In this document: positions 56,533-64,000 of the stretch, piece after piece
Layout: every line of letters begins with the position of its first letter
Position numbering within the stretch: the stretch's first letter is position 1
Source: Chitinophaga sp. CF118
GTDB taxonomy: Bacteria > Bacteroidota > Bacteroidia > Chitinophagales > Chitinophagaceae
Direction: 5' to 3'
Assembly (NCBI RefSeq): GCF_900112615.1
Contig: NZ_FOMK01000001.1
Coordinates: forward strand, 62,001 to 126,000
DNA: 64,000 nt
Translations under genes and position numbers: made by a program
Notes under the pieces: generated by a model
What the model was told of the DNA's origin: nothing
The model's input: the letters and a program-made list of their open reading frames with translations, nothing else
Databases searched by the model: none

Positions 56533-58011
56533 ATGCAGTTCTGGAACCATATTATACAAACAGCCATGCTGGGCACTGATAAAAAACAGATCGCCATCAG
56601 CGAACTTCCGGAAGCAATGGCAAATGCAACAACAATCATTACCGGCAATACAGCGATAGATAAAGAAGAACAGTTCTTACAGATAGCCAGTCTGGCAGCT
56701 AACTACAGGCAAAGCGGTGCGCAACCTTTACATAAAGAAGGTATCACCATTGAGTTGGCTCCACCGGAAGAAAAGCCTTACTGTAGTAATCGTGCCAGCG
56801 GAGTGTTGAAAGATATCCTGGACGAAGATTCCAATCCATTACTCGCGTTATGGCTGGAACACTGTGTCAGCGCCGGACAGCTGACAACTCCATTGTTGCT
56901 GCCATTACTACTTGACAAAGCCACACAGCATAAAACACTGCGTACTAATGTAGAGCAGTGTATGGGAAAACGTGGTGAATGGCTGTGTGGATTTAATAAA
57001 AACTGGCAGTTCTCCGCAGCAGAAACAGATGAAGAACGTTGGCAAACTGGTAAACCGGATCAGCGGAGACAGGTATTACAACAATTGCGTAATACCAATC
57101 CAGCCCTTGCACGTGAATGGTTACAACAAACCTGGGCACAGGAAAATGCCAACAGCAAAGCAGAATTGATTAAAGCACTGGAAGTAAACCTGGGTGCAGA
57201 AGATGTGGAATGGCTGGAAAGTATCTCTACTGAGAAAAGTCAGAAAGTGAAAGAGGAAACACTTAACCTGCTCAGACAGATCCCCTCCTCCACTATTATA
57301 CAGCAATACTGGCAAATAGTACAGCAGGCAGTTACACTCAAGAAAGAAAGTGCCTTTCTGGGCTTAGGTTCCAAGACGGCTTTAAGCATTCAGTTACCAG
57401 CTGTTGTAGATGATAAGATCTTTAAAACAGGTATTGAAAAACTGAGTAATGATAAAGCTGTTTCTGATGAAGATTTTATCCTGTATCAACTGATCAGTTT
57501 TATTCCTCCGGATTTCTGGGAAACTCATTTTAATGAAACGCCCACAGTTATTTATCAGCTATTTTCAAAACATGAAAATTTACTTCCTGCATTGGGAGAA
57601 GCTGCCGGCAGATTTAAGAACCGTACATGGGCTCCATTATTTACCGGCAACACTGGCAGGCATTACCTGAGTTTATTACAATTGCTTCCGGCTAAAGTAA
57701 GAGATGCATATGTGGTGAAACATTTTGATGACATGCAGGAAATGGTGATTCCTTTTATTACACAGGATAATATGCCGGAATGGTCGATGCCTGTTGCAAT
57801 GGCTGCTATCATCTATACCGCATCAGAGCCCTCTCAGTTTACACGAAGTTTTTACAGCAAAAATATTCACCTCATACCGGTGCAGATGGCTGCTGAATTA
57901 GCTAACTGCACTCCGGCAGATCCATATAAACATTATACCTGGCGCAGCACCAGTGAATATCTTTTAAAATTGTTGCGATTAAAAGAAAGAATAATACAAT
58001 CCTTTTCATAA
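56533..58011 (+). CDS. DUF5691-type helical-repeat protein
   Basis: A 492-residue, largely helical protein, probably of the DUF5691 family, which accompanies SWIM and MoxR genes in many bacteria. The N-terminus reads MQFWNHIIQTAMLGTDKKQIAISELP, and the middle (about 190-260) looks like HEAT-type repeats: RRQVLQQLRNTNPALAREWLQ, SKAELIKALEVNLGAEDVEWLE, VKEETLNLLRQIP. No catalytic motif or export signal is visible, suggesting a cytoplasmic scaffold. I chose the ATG 4 bp after the SWIM stop over an earlier in-frame start that would overlap that gene by 100 bp. A 12-bp gap leads to the MoxR gene. Confidence 0.78.
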   Translation: MQFWNHIIQTAMLGTDKKQIAISELPEAMANATTIITGNTAIDKEEQFLQIASLAANYRQSGAQPLHKEGITIELAPPEEKPYCSNRASGVLKDILDEDSNPLLALWLEHCVSAGQLTTPLLLPLLLDKATQHKTLRTNVEQCMGKRGEWLCGFNKNWQFSAAETDEERWQTGKPDQRRQVLQQLRNTNPALAREWLQQTWAQENANSKAELIKALEVNLGAEDVEWLESISTEKSQKVKEETLNLLRQIPSSTIIQQYWQIVQQAVTLKKESAFLGLGSKTALSIQLPAVVDDKIFKTGIEKLSNDKAVSDEDFILYQLISFIPPDFWETHFNETPTVIYQLFSKHENLLPALGEAAGRFKNRTWAPLFTGNTGRHYLSLLQLLPAKVRDAYVVKHFDDMQEMVIPFITQDNMPEWSMPVAMAAIIYTASEPSQFTRSFYSKNIHLIPVQMAAELANCTPADPYKHYTWRSTSEYLLKLLRLKERIIQSFS

Positions 58012-58023
58012 AATATTAAATCT

Positions 58024-59103
58024 ATGTCCCAGGTTTTACGCGGTCATGCAGAACAACTATACGCACAGGAATTAGAAGAACTTAAAAAACAGGATAGCGG
58101 GAAAGTTCCTGCTAACTGGAAATTAACACCGCAATCGGCTGTTACTTACCTGGTAGGTGGTAAACTGAAGAACGGCTTTGAAGTAACACCCAAATACATC
58201 GGCAGCCGCCGGCTAATGGAAATTGCGGTGGCTACACTCACGACAGACAGGGCATTATTATTATACGGTTTGCCCGGTACAGCAAAAAGCTGGGTGAGCG
58301 AACACCTGGCTGCGGCTATCAGCGGCGACAGTACAATGATCATCCAGGGAACCGCCGGTACCAGCGAAGAATCTATCCGTTATGGATGGAATTATGCACG
58401 TTTACTGGCAGAAGGTCCAAGCGAAAATGCTATTGTGGAAACACCAGTGATGCGGGCTATGAAAGATGGCAAGATTGTACGTATTGAAGAGTTGACACGT
58501 ATCGGGGCAGATGTGCAGGATACGCTCATCACCATCCTGTCGGAAAAAATGCTGCCCATCCCGGAACTGAATAAAGAAGTGCAGGCCATTCGCGGCTTCA
58601 ATGTGATAGCCACTGCCAACAACCGCGACAAAGGTGTGAACGATCTTTCCAGTGCATTGAAACGCCGTTTTAATACCGTGATATTACCAGTGCCTGATAC
58701 CATAGAGGAAGAAATAGATATTGTAAAACGCCGTGTGGAAAGTTTTGAGAAAGTGATGGAAGTACCTGCCGAAGCTCCGGCATTACATGAGATCCGCCGT
58801 ATTGTGACCATCTTACGGGAGTTACGCAATGGTGTGACCCTTGACGGTAAAACAAAACTGAAGGTTCCTTCCGGTACATTAAGTACAGCAGAAGCTATTT
58901 CAGTAGTGAACAGCGGTTTGTCAATGGCGGGTTATTTCGGCGATGGCAGACTGACGGCAGAAGATATGGCCGCTGGTATTATCGGTGCAGTAATAAAAGA
59001 TCCTGTGCAGGATAAAATAGTATGGCTGGAATATCTGGAAACAGTAGTGAAAACAAGGGAGGACTGGAAAGATATTTACAGGGCCTGCAGAAATATGATG
59101 TAA
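58024..59103 (+). CDS. MoxR-family AAA+ ATPase
   Basis: A 359-residue ATPase with Walker A GLPGTAKS at 82-89, a Walker B region around IVRIEELTRIGADVQDTLITIL, sensor 1 in NVIATANNRDKG, the arginine-bearing segment SSALKRRFNTVILP and a C-terminal lid. MoxR ATPases are chaperone-like motors that usually work with a VWA-domain partner to mature or load metal onto target complexes; this operon encodes such a partner. The stop and the next start overlap in TAATG. It corresponds by type and context to E. coli yehL. Confidence 0.93.
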   Translation: MSQVLRGHAEQLYAQELEELKKQDSGKVPANWKLTPQSAVTYLVGGKLKNGFEVTPKYIGSRRLMEIAVATLTTDRALLLYGLPGTAKSWVSEHLAAAISGDSTMIIQGTAGTSEESIRYGWNYARLLAEGPSENAIVETPVMRAMKDGKIVRIEELTRIGADVQDTLITILSEKMLPIPELNKEVQAIRGFNVIATANNRDKGVNDLSSALKRRFNTVILPVPDTIEEEIDIVKRRVESFEKVMEVPAEAPALHEIRRIVTILRELRNGVTLDGKTKLKVPSGTLSTAEAISVVNSGLSMAGYFGDGRLTAEDMAAGIIGAVIKDPVQDKIVWLEYLETVVKTREDWKDIYRACRNMM

Positions 59104-61289
59104 TGGTTCATACACTGGGAATACGTCACCATGGGCCAGGAAGCGCAAGGAATGTGAAAGCATTTCTCGAAGCAACAAAGCCCGATATTGTATTGGTAGA
59201 AGGCCCTCCGGAAGCGGATGCAATTTTACAATGGAGCAATCATACAGAACTGAAACCTCCAGTAGCTATCTTAATCTACCAGTCAGATAATCTGCAGCAT
59301 TCCGTTTTTTATCCTTTTGCGGAATTCTCTCCTGAATGGCAAGCCATCCAATATGCTTACGAGCACCATATACCCGTGCGCTTCATGGATATGCCAGTGG
59401 CACATGTATTTGCTCTACGGCAGGAAGAAACAGTACATGAACATCAGGAAAATCCGGTGGGCTGGCTGGCAGAAGCTGCTGGTTATACCAATACTGATAA
59501 ATGGTGGGAACAAATGTTTGAACACCGTACCGGCAATGAACAGGTATTTGAAGCCGTAAGTGAAGCCATGCATACGGTAAGAGAAATGGCTCCGCCGGAT
59601 AAAGATCCTAATGAACCGCTCCGGGAAGCCTGGATGAGAAAAATAATCCGGCAGGCACAGAAAGAAATGTATACGGAAATAGCAGTGATTTGCGGGGCAT
59701 GGCATGTGCCTGCGCTGACCACTATGCCTTCTCAGAAAGAAGATAATGACCTGCTGAAAGGTTTGCCAAAAGTAAAAACAGAATGTACCTGGATTCCGTG
59801 GACTTACGACCGGCTCAGCTTTTATAGCGGCTATGGTGCGGGGATTCATAGCCCCGGATGGTACGAACATATCTGGCAGTTTCCCCACGATGATGGTACT
59901 CAGTGGATGGCAAAAGTAGCCCGGCTGTTCCGTGAAAAACAGATGGATACCTCCGTTGCACATATTATAGAAGCGGTACGACTGGCACAAAGCCTGGCAG
60001 CATTGCGCGAACGTCACAGGCCAGGACTGGAAGAATTGAATGAAGCAACGCTGAGCGTGTTATGCAACGGTGAATCTGTACTCATGAAACTGATCCATGA
60101 TGAACTCATCGTCAGTAATAAAATCGGTGGTGTTCCTTTCGATATTCCTAAACCGCCTCTGCAGGCAGATATAGAAAGGCTGCAAAAGAAGTTACGTCTG
60201 CCCACTACTGCCGACTGGAAAGATTATGTGTTGGATTTAAGAAAAGAGAATGATCTGGAAAGAAGTATTTTCTTACATCGTCTGCAATTACTGGATCTCA
60301 ATTGGGCAGAAAAGGTGGATGTAAGTGGTAAGGGAACTTTTAAAGAGCAGTGGCGCTTACAGTGGGATCCTGCCTTCATTATAGATATTATTGACAAAGG
60401 AGTATGGGGTAATACGGTAGAAACGGCTGCTGCTGCTTATGTGAAACATATGGCCACCAGCGCCTCCTCCCTACAGGTATTATGTACCCTGCTTGAAAAT
60501 GCATTACCGGCAGAACTGCCACAGGCCGCAGCTGTGCTGATCCAACAGGTAAGTAACCTGTCTGCCGCTACCGGGGATGTTATCCAGTTAATGGAAGTAA
60601 TTCCGCCACTTGTAAGTATCAGCCGTTATGGCAACGTACGTAAAACTGATGCAGAGCTGGTTACGGATATAGCCGTGGGCATGATCACGCGGATTTGTAT
60701 TAGCTTGCCCGGTGCCTGCACCGGCATTGCAGATGAGGCGGCACAAACATTACTTCAGTTGTTCCTGCAAATGAACAACACGGTAAATATTTTACAGCAG
60801 CCGGATATCACCTCCCAATGGCAGCAAACATTGCATAAGATAGCGGCCAGTAACAGCACCAGTCCGATACTTGCAGGGTATAGCACCCGCCTGCTGGCAG
60901 ACTATAAATTATTCAGCAGTGAGCAGTTGGTACAGGCCTTTTATAGTGCGATGTCTGCCGCTATACTTCCGAACATTGCAGCAGCCTGGCTGGAAGGTTT
61001 TCTCAAAGGCAGTGGAACATTATTGCTGATAGATGCTGATCTGTGGCGCGTTGTAAACGACTGGGTACACCAACTCGATGAGAATAATTTTATCCAGGTA
61101 TTACCATTGCTGCGCCGCACCTTTGCCGGTTTTTCTACTCCGGAAAGGAGAAAACTCGGCGAAAAAGTGAAACATGGAGACAGCAAAACACCAACGTCTC
61201 AGCCAGAGAATATTATTGCAGATGAAAGGGCTGCTAAGGGCCTGCCCGTTATCATGCAGTTATTAGGTTATAAAAATACGGATGTATAA
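59103..61289 (+). CDS. DUF5682-family protein
   Basis: A 728-residue protein starting MVHTLGIRHHGPGSARNV, the conserved opening of DUF5682 proteins, followed by VLVEGPPEADAIL and a conserved cytoplasmic core (ICGAWHVPAL near 200; SGYGAGIHSPGWYEHIW near 245; LRERHRPGLEELNEATL near 305). The second half is helical. The His-rich GIRHHGPGS and ICGAWH segments recall TraB/Tiki-type (EreA/GumN) enzyme-like proteins, in which similar His/Glu residues form the active site; this is an inference. The ATG overlaps the MoxR stop, which fixes the start over an earlier in-frame ATG. E. coli yehM appears to be the counterpart. Confidence 0.85.
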   Translation: MVHTLGIRHHGPGSARNVKAFLEATKPDIVLVEGPPEADAILQWSNHTELKPPVAILIYQSDNLQHSVFYPFAEFSPEWQAIQYAYEHHIPVRFMDMPVAHVFALRQEETVHEHQENPVGWLAEAAGYTNTDKWWEQMFEHRTGNEQVFEAVSEAMHTVREMAPPDKDPNEPLREAWMRKIIRQAQKEMYTEIAVICGAWHVPALTTMPSQKEDNDLLKGLPKVKTECTWIPWTYDRLSFYSGYGAGIHSPGWYEHIWQFPHDDGTQWMAKVARLFREKQMDTSVAHIIEAVRLAQSLAALRERHRPGLEELNEATLSVLCNGESVLMKLIHDELIVSNKIGGVPFDIPKPPLQADIERLQKKLRLPTTADWKDYVLDLRKENDLERSIFLHRLQLLDLNWAEKVDVSGKGTFKEQWRLQWDPAFIIDIIDKGVWGNTVETAAAAYVKHMATSASSLQVLCTLLENALPAELPQAAAVLIQQVSNLSAATGDVIQLMEVIPPLVSISRYGNVRKTDAELVTDIAVGMITRICISLPGACTGIADEAAQTLLQLFLQMNNTVNILQQPDITSQWQQTLHKIAASNSTSPILAGYSTRLLADYKLFSSEQLVQAFYSAMSAAILPNIAAAWLEGFLKGSGTLLLIDADLWRVVNDWVHQLDENNFIQVLPLLRRTFAGFSTPERRKLGEKVKHGDSKTPTSQPENIIADERAAKGLPVIMQLLGYKNTDV

Positions 61290-61357
61290 CATAGGATAAT
61301 TATCAAATGTCTGCTGTTATCATTCAGTTATCAGGTTATAGAAACAAGGACGCATAA
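61242..61357 (+). repeat. Tandem duplication of the DUF5682 gene 3' end
   Basis: The last codons and stop of the gene (61242-61290, LPVIMQLLGYKNTDV) are repeated with changes at 61310-61357. The second copy reads as an ATG-started 16-residue peptide, MSAVIIQLSGYRNKDA, ending at 61357. The remaining gap to the VWA gene (61358-61469) shows no feature. Confidence 0.65.
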
Positions 61358-61469
61358 TTACAATACACCAGTTCTTATACGGTTGAGTTACAAACAGGAA
61401 ACAAACAAATGATGTATACTATTACCGGTGTGAAACCAACCTATAGTTATGTCATAAAAATCATTTAGC

Positions 61470-62612
61470 ATGACACAGGAAGAAGAACAGATTCGCAAAT
61501 GGAGGCTAATATTGGGAGGTGAGCAGAATGATGGTACGGACTTCAAACTGAATAAAACAGACCTTCAGATGGATGGCGCGCTATCTGCATTATATGATAG
61601 CGACCGGCAGGGTGGACTTGGTCCCTCCTCTCCTAACGTGAGCCGCTGGCTGGGCGATATCCGTACTTTCTTTCCCAATACCGTAGTACAGGTGATGCAG
61701 CAGGATGCCCTGCAGCGGTTAAAACTCACCCAGATGCTGTTTGAGAAGGAGATGCTGGAACAGGTGGAAGCTGATGTGCACCTGGTAGCAACTTTGATGA
61801 CACTTAGCCGGGTAATCCCTGACAAAACTAAAGATACCGCCCGGAAAGTGGTACGTAAAGTGGTGGATCAGTTACTGGCTAAACTAGCACAGCCAATGCA
61901 GCAGGCTGTGACCGGCAGCATCAACCGAAGCACCCGGAATACCAGGCCCCGGCATAATGAAATCAACTGGCATAGTACCATCCTGAAAAATCTGAAACAT
62001 TATCAACCTGAGTATAAAACCATTATCCCGGAAACGCGCATTGGTTATGGCCGCAAACGTACCTCACTGAAAGATGTGGTGCTGTGTCTCGATCAAAGCG
62101 GATCGATGGGAACCTCTGTGGTATATTCGGGCATCTTTGGCAGTGTAATGGCCAGCATCCCTGCCGTGAACACTAAAATGGTGGTATTTGACACTGCCGT
62201 GGCAGATCTGACGGAAGAACTGACTGATCCGGTGGAGCTGCTGTTTGGCGTGCAGTTGGGTGGAGGTACTGATATTAATGCGGCATTGACTTATTGTCAG
62301 CAAATCATTACCCGCCCATTGGATACAGTTATGGTATTGATCACCGATCTTTTTGAAGGAGGAAATCCGCTCAAAATGCGGCAGAAAGCCACAGAACTCG
62401 TAGCTGCCGGCGTTCAGGTGATCGTTTTGCTGGCCCTGAACGATGAAGGAGCCCCTTCATACGATCATGAGAATGCACAGTTCCTGACAAATCTTGGCAT
62501 CCCGGTATTTGCCTGTACCCCAGATCTTTTCCCCGATCTGATGGCCGCGGCATTGAGTAAACAGGATATTACGTCCTGGGCTGCCAAAGAAGAGATCGTA
62601 CTAAAGAAATAA
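61470..62612 (+). CDS. VWA-domain protein, partner of the MoxR ATPase
   Basis: A 380-residue protein with an N-terminal helical part (about 1-185) and a C-terminal von Willebrand factor A domain. The metal-ion-dependent adhesion site is complete by eye: LCLDQSGSMG (D208, S210, S212), GGGTDINAAL (Thr) and LITDLFEGG (Asp). There is no membrane span or signal, so it is cytoplasmic. It lies 180 bp after the DUF5682 gene on the same strand and resembles E. coli yehP (VWA). In known MoxR-VWA pairs the VWA protein connects the ATPase to its target. Confidence 0.9.
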   Translation: MTQEEEQIRKWRLILGGEQNDGTDFKLNKTDLQMDGALSALYDSDRQGGLGPSSPNVSRWLGDIRTFFPNTVVQVMQQDALQRLKLTQMLFEKEMLEQVEADVHLVATLMTLSRVIPDKTKDTARKVVRKVVDQLLAKLAQPMQQAVTGSINRSTRNTRPRHNEINWHSTILKNLKHYQPEYKTIIPETRIGYGRKRTSLKDVVLCLDQSGSMGTSVVYSGIFGSVMASIPAVNTKMVVFDTAVADLTEELTDPVELLFGVQLGGGTDINAALTYCQQIITRPLDTVMVLITDLFEGGNPLKMRQKATELVAAGVQVIVLLALNDEGAPSYDHENAQFLTNLGIPVFACTPDLFPDLMAAALSKQDITSWAAKEEIVLKK

Positions 62613-62684
62613 GGCACTATACTAAAGTATACCATTCATGGATAGCTGGAATTAGGCAATTTCCACTAATTTTGGCCCTTTATT

Positions 62685-63626
62685 ATGAATACGACTACTC
62701 CAATATTGGATATTCCATCCACTATAAAATATTATCTGTCACTTGACAAAAAAGTGGAACAGAGTTTTGGGATGGATAAATATGATGAGCTCCTGCATCC
62801 TGATAATTTTGCATTACTCAGCAATGAAGGTAGCGTGAAGAAAGGAATGCCAATCAAAACGGATCATTACGCTGTCATACTTTGTATACGTGGTAGCTGT
62901 TCTAAAACAGTAGGGGCATTTACTTTTGAAGTAAAGCCCATGACCCTGCACATCGTTTCTCCAAGATATATTACTTCGTTCGAAAATGCCTCAGAGGATC
63001 TGCTGTTATATATGGTGATGTTTAAAAAGGAATTCATTGCAGATAGCTTCATCAAACAAAGTGTGCTCGATCCTTTGATGGATCTGAATCCGGCTTGTCC
63101 TCCCATCTATAAATTATCCGAACCTGACTTTGTAAAAATAAAGCACCTGTATGAAAAAATGGATCTCGAATACCGGGATAACAAACCATTTTATCTGCAG
63201 ATTATTCGTCTGAAACTGGTAGAATTGCTATATGAAGTAAACCGTTCTTTTGAACAGTGTACTGATAGTAAACCACACCATCAACTATCCAGACAATATA
63301 CGCTGTTTGTAGAATTCAGGAACCTGGTAGAAGATCATTTCCTGACCAAAAGAACAGTACAGGAATATGCTGATATGTTACATGTATCGGCTAAACATCT
63401 GAGTGAAGTGGTGAAACAGGAAACCGGAAAAAATGCATTGCAGATTCTTCATGGCAGAATGTATCTCGAAGCCCGTCTGCTGCTAACAACCTCATCTCTG
63501 AGTGTAAAAGAAATTTCTGATCAGCTGAACTTCGATACCAGTTCTCATTTCAGCCGCTTCTTTAAAAAGTTTGCAGATGAGAATCCTTCAGAGTTTAAAA
63601 AGTTTTCTACAACCCCATTGTCATAA
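62685..63626 (+). CDS. AraC-family transcriptional regulator
   Basis: A 313-residue regulator with an N-terminal cupin-like sensor (GMPIKTDHYAVILCIRG; PMTLHIVSPRYITSFENASEDLLLYMVMF) and a C-terminal pair of helix-turn-helix motifs (TVQEYADMLHVSAKHLSEVVKQETGKNALQILHGRMYLEARLLL; VKEISDQLNFDTSSHFSRFFKKFADENPSEF). The ligand and targets are unknown. It starts 72 bp after the VWA gene and may be transcribed with it or alone. No neighbouring effector gene is visible inside the window. Confidence 0.92.
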   Translation: MNTTTPILDIPSTIKYYLSLDKKVEQSFGMDKYDELLHPDNFALLSNEGSVKKGMPIKTDHYAVILCIRGSCSKTVGAFTFEVKPMTLHIVSPRYITSFENASEDLLLYMVMFKKEFIADSFIKQSVLDPLMDLNPACPPIYKLSEPDFVKIKHLYEKMDLEYRDNKPFYLQIIRLKLVELLYEVNRSFEQCTDSKPHHQLSRQYTLFVEFRNLVEDHFLTKRTVQEYADMLHVSAKHLSEVVKQETGKNALQILHGRMYLEARLLLTTSSLSVKEISDQLNFDTSSHFSRFFKKFADENPSEFKKFSTTPLS

Positions 63627-63711
63627 AAAGCAAGAAAACTTATAGCTTTGTTTAGGGGAGTTAGGGGACACATAATAGTGAGTCTATATACTGAACGCAC
63701 ATTGAACAAAG

Positions 63712-63779
63712 ATTGGACATTCGTTGGACAATCTTTGATCAGGGATAAGTGTTCAAAGATTGTCCAACGAATGTTCAAT
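63712..63779. repeat. Long inverted repeat, 27-bp stem with 14-base loop
   Basis: The arms 63712-63738 and 63753-63779 pair over 27 positions with one G-T pair; the inner 21 bp are perfect (CATTCGTTGGACAATCTTTG). A further AAAGATTG at 63709-63716 could pair with CAATCTTT inside the left arm, giving an alternative fold. It lies 85 bp after the AraC stop. No transposase or T-run accompanies it. Confidence 0.8.
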
Positions 63780-63901
63780 GTATGAAGCAAATATCAACTC
63801 AACCCCAACCCTCCCGGAAGACATTATTAATTTATTCTGATTAGCTATACACTTTGCATTTTCGCAAATAAGCTGATTTACAACCATTTAGAATATAATT
63901 C

Positions 63902-63938
63902 AAAAAAGGGGTGCATCAATTTTTGATACAACCCCTTT
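63902..63938 (-). terminator. Intrinsic terminator for a minus-strand gene at the right edge
   Basis: AAAGGGG pairs with CCCCTTT, and the inner ATCAA pairs with TTGAT, in one long hairpin (63905-63938). On the minus strand the stem is followed by a run of Ts (63902-63907). It lies about 40 bp after a probable minus-strand stop codon at 63976-63978. Confidence 0.7.
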
Positions 63939-63975
63939 CTGTTTTCAAAATTGACTCTCCCTGAACTATGAATTC

Positions 63976-64000
63976 CTATAATCCAAATGCGTAAGCAACC
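63976..64000 (-). CDS. Possible C-terminal tip of a minus-strand gene
   Basis: Read on the minus strand, the last bases give VAYAFGL followed by TAG at 63976-63978, directly upstream of the terminator. The alternating aromatic ending resembles the last strand of an outer-membrane barrel, but seven residues are too few to assign a family. Confidence 0.3.

Noticed and set aside
59022..59102. Upstream ATG for the DUF5682 gene inside the MoxR gene
   Set aside because: The ATG at 59103 overlaps the MoxR stop in TAATG and is followed by the conserved VHTLGIRHHGPGSAR opening.
1..64000. tRNA, rRNA or riboswitch
   Set aside because: I saw no cloverleaf with a CCA-type acceptor, no rRNA signature and no known riboswitch core; a covariance-model scan would be needed to exclude weak cases.

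Overview
The window looks like a chromosomal segment of a Bacteroidota bacterium, most probably Chitinophagaceae (Chitinophaga-like). Supporting this are the moderate-to-low GC, starts without Shine-Dalgarno sequences, TAnnTTTG-type -7 promoter elements, a TonB-dependent receptor, FtsX/MacB-type permeases, a DUF5777 barrel, an ECF sigma factor with a membrane-anchored barrel partner, and a very large NRPS. The genus is an inference.

Layout. (1) 1-30706, minus strand: one uninterrupted non-ribosomal peptide synthetase reading frame of at least 10,235 codons that runs off the left edge. It holds nine C-A-PCP modules (modules 1 and 2 also carry epimerization domains) and the start of a tenth condensation domain. 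Binding-pocket residues read by eye give: [starter C] D-X, D-X (X probably basic), Asn, Thr, Tyr, Thr, Gly, Asn, Thr, then more. No thioesterase, MbtH protein or exporter lies in the window. (2) 30707-31399: intergenic DNA with a 106-bp tandem repeat and a 12-bp palindrome upstream of the NRPS. (3) 31400-33523: topoisomerase III. (4) 33.6-34.8 kb, minus: a phage-like lysis pair (T7-lysozyme-type amidase plus one-span holin-like protein) and a small helical protein with its own terminator. (5) 35.1-37.7 kb: TonB-dependent receptor. (6) 37.7-42.6 kb, minus: a molybdenum-hydroxylase operon (2Fe-2S subunit, TAT-exported Mo subunit, diheme cytochrome c, XdhC, MocA-like). (7) 43.0-47.3 kb, minus: an apparent six-gene operon of ECF sigma factor, membrane-anchored barrel protein, OB-fold protein, cytochrome c lipoprotein, YceI protein and DUF5777 barrel, ended by a strong terminator. 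(8) 48.0-50.1 kb: two tandemly duplicated Rpn/PD-(D/E)XK nuclease-like genes. (9) 50.1-52.6 kb: a ClC-type channel and a Crp/Fnr regulator, divergent around a perfect 26-bp palindrome. (10) 52.6-55.1 kb, minus: MacB/FtsX permease. (11) 55.2-62.6 kb, plus: SWIM, DUF5691, MoxR AAA+, DUF5682 and VWA genes, a five-gene ATPase/VWA system similar in composition to E. coli yehL/M/P/Q. (12) 62.7-63.6 kb: AraC regulator, then a 27-bp-stem inverted repeat, a terminator and the probable tail of a minus-strand gene at the right edge.

The two regions most worth following are the NRPS, which shows recent internal gene conversion and two atypical condensation domains after Thr modules, and the SWIM-DUF5691-MoxR-DUF5682-VWA operon, whose biological role is not established. 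All family assignments come from reading motifs; no database search was run.
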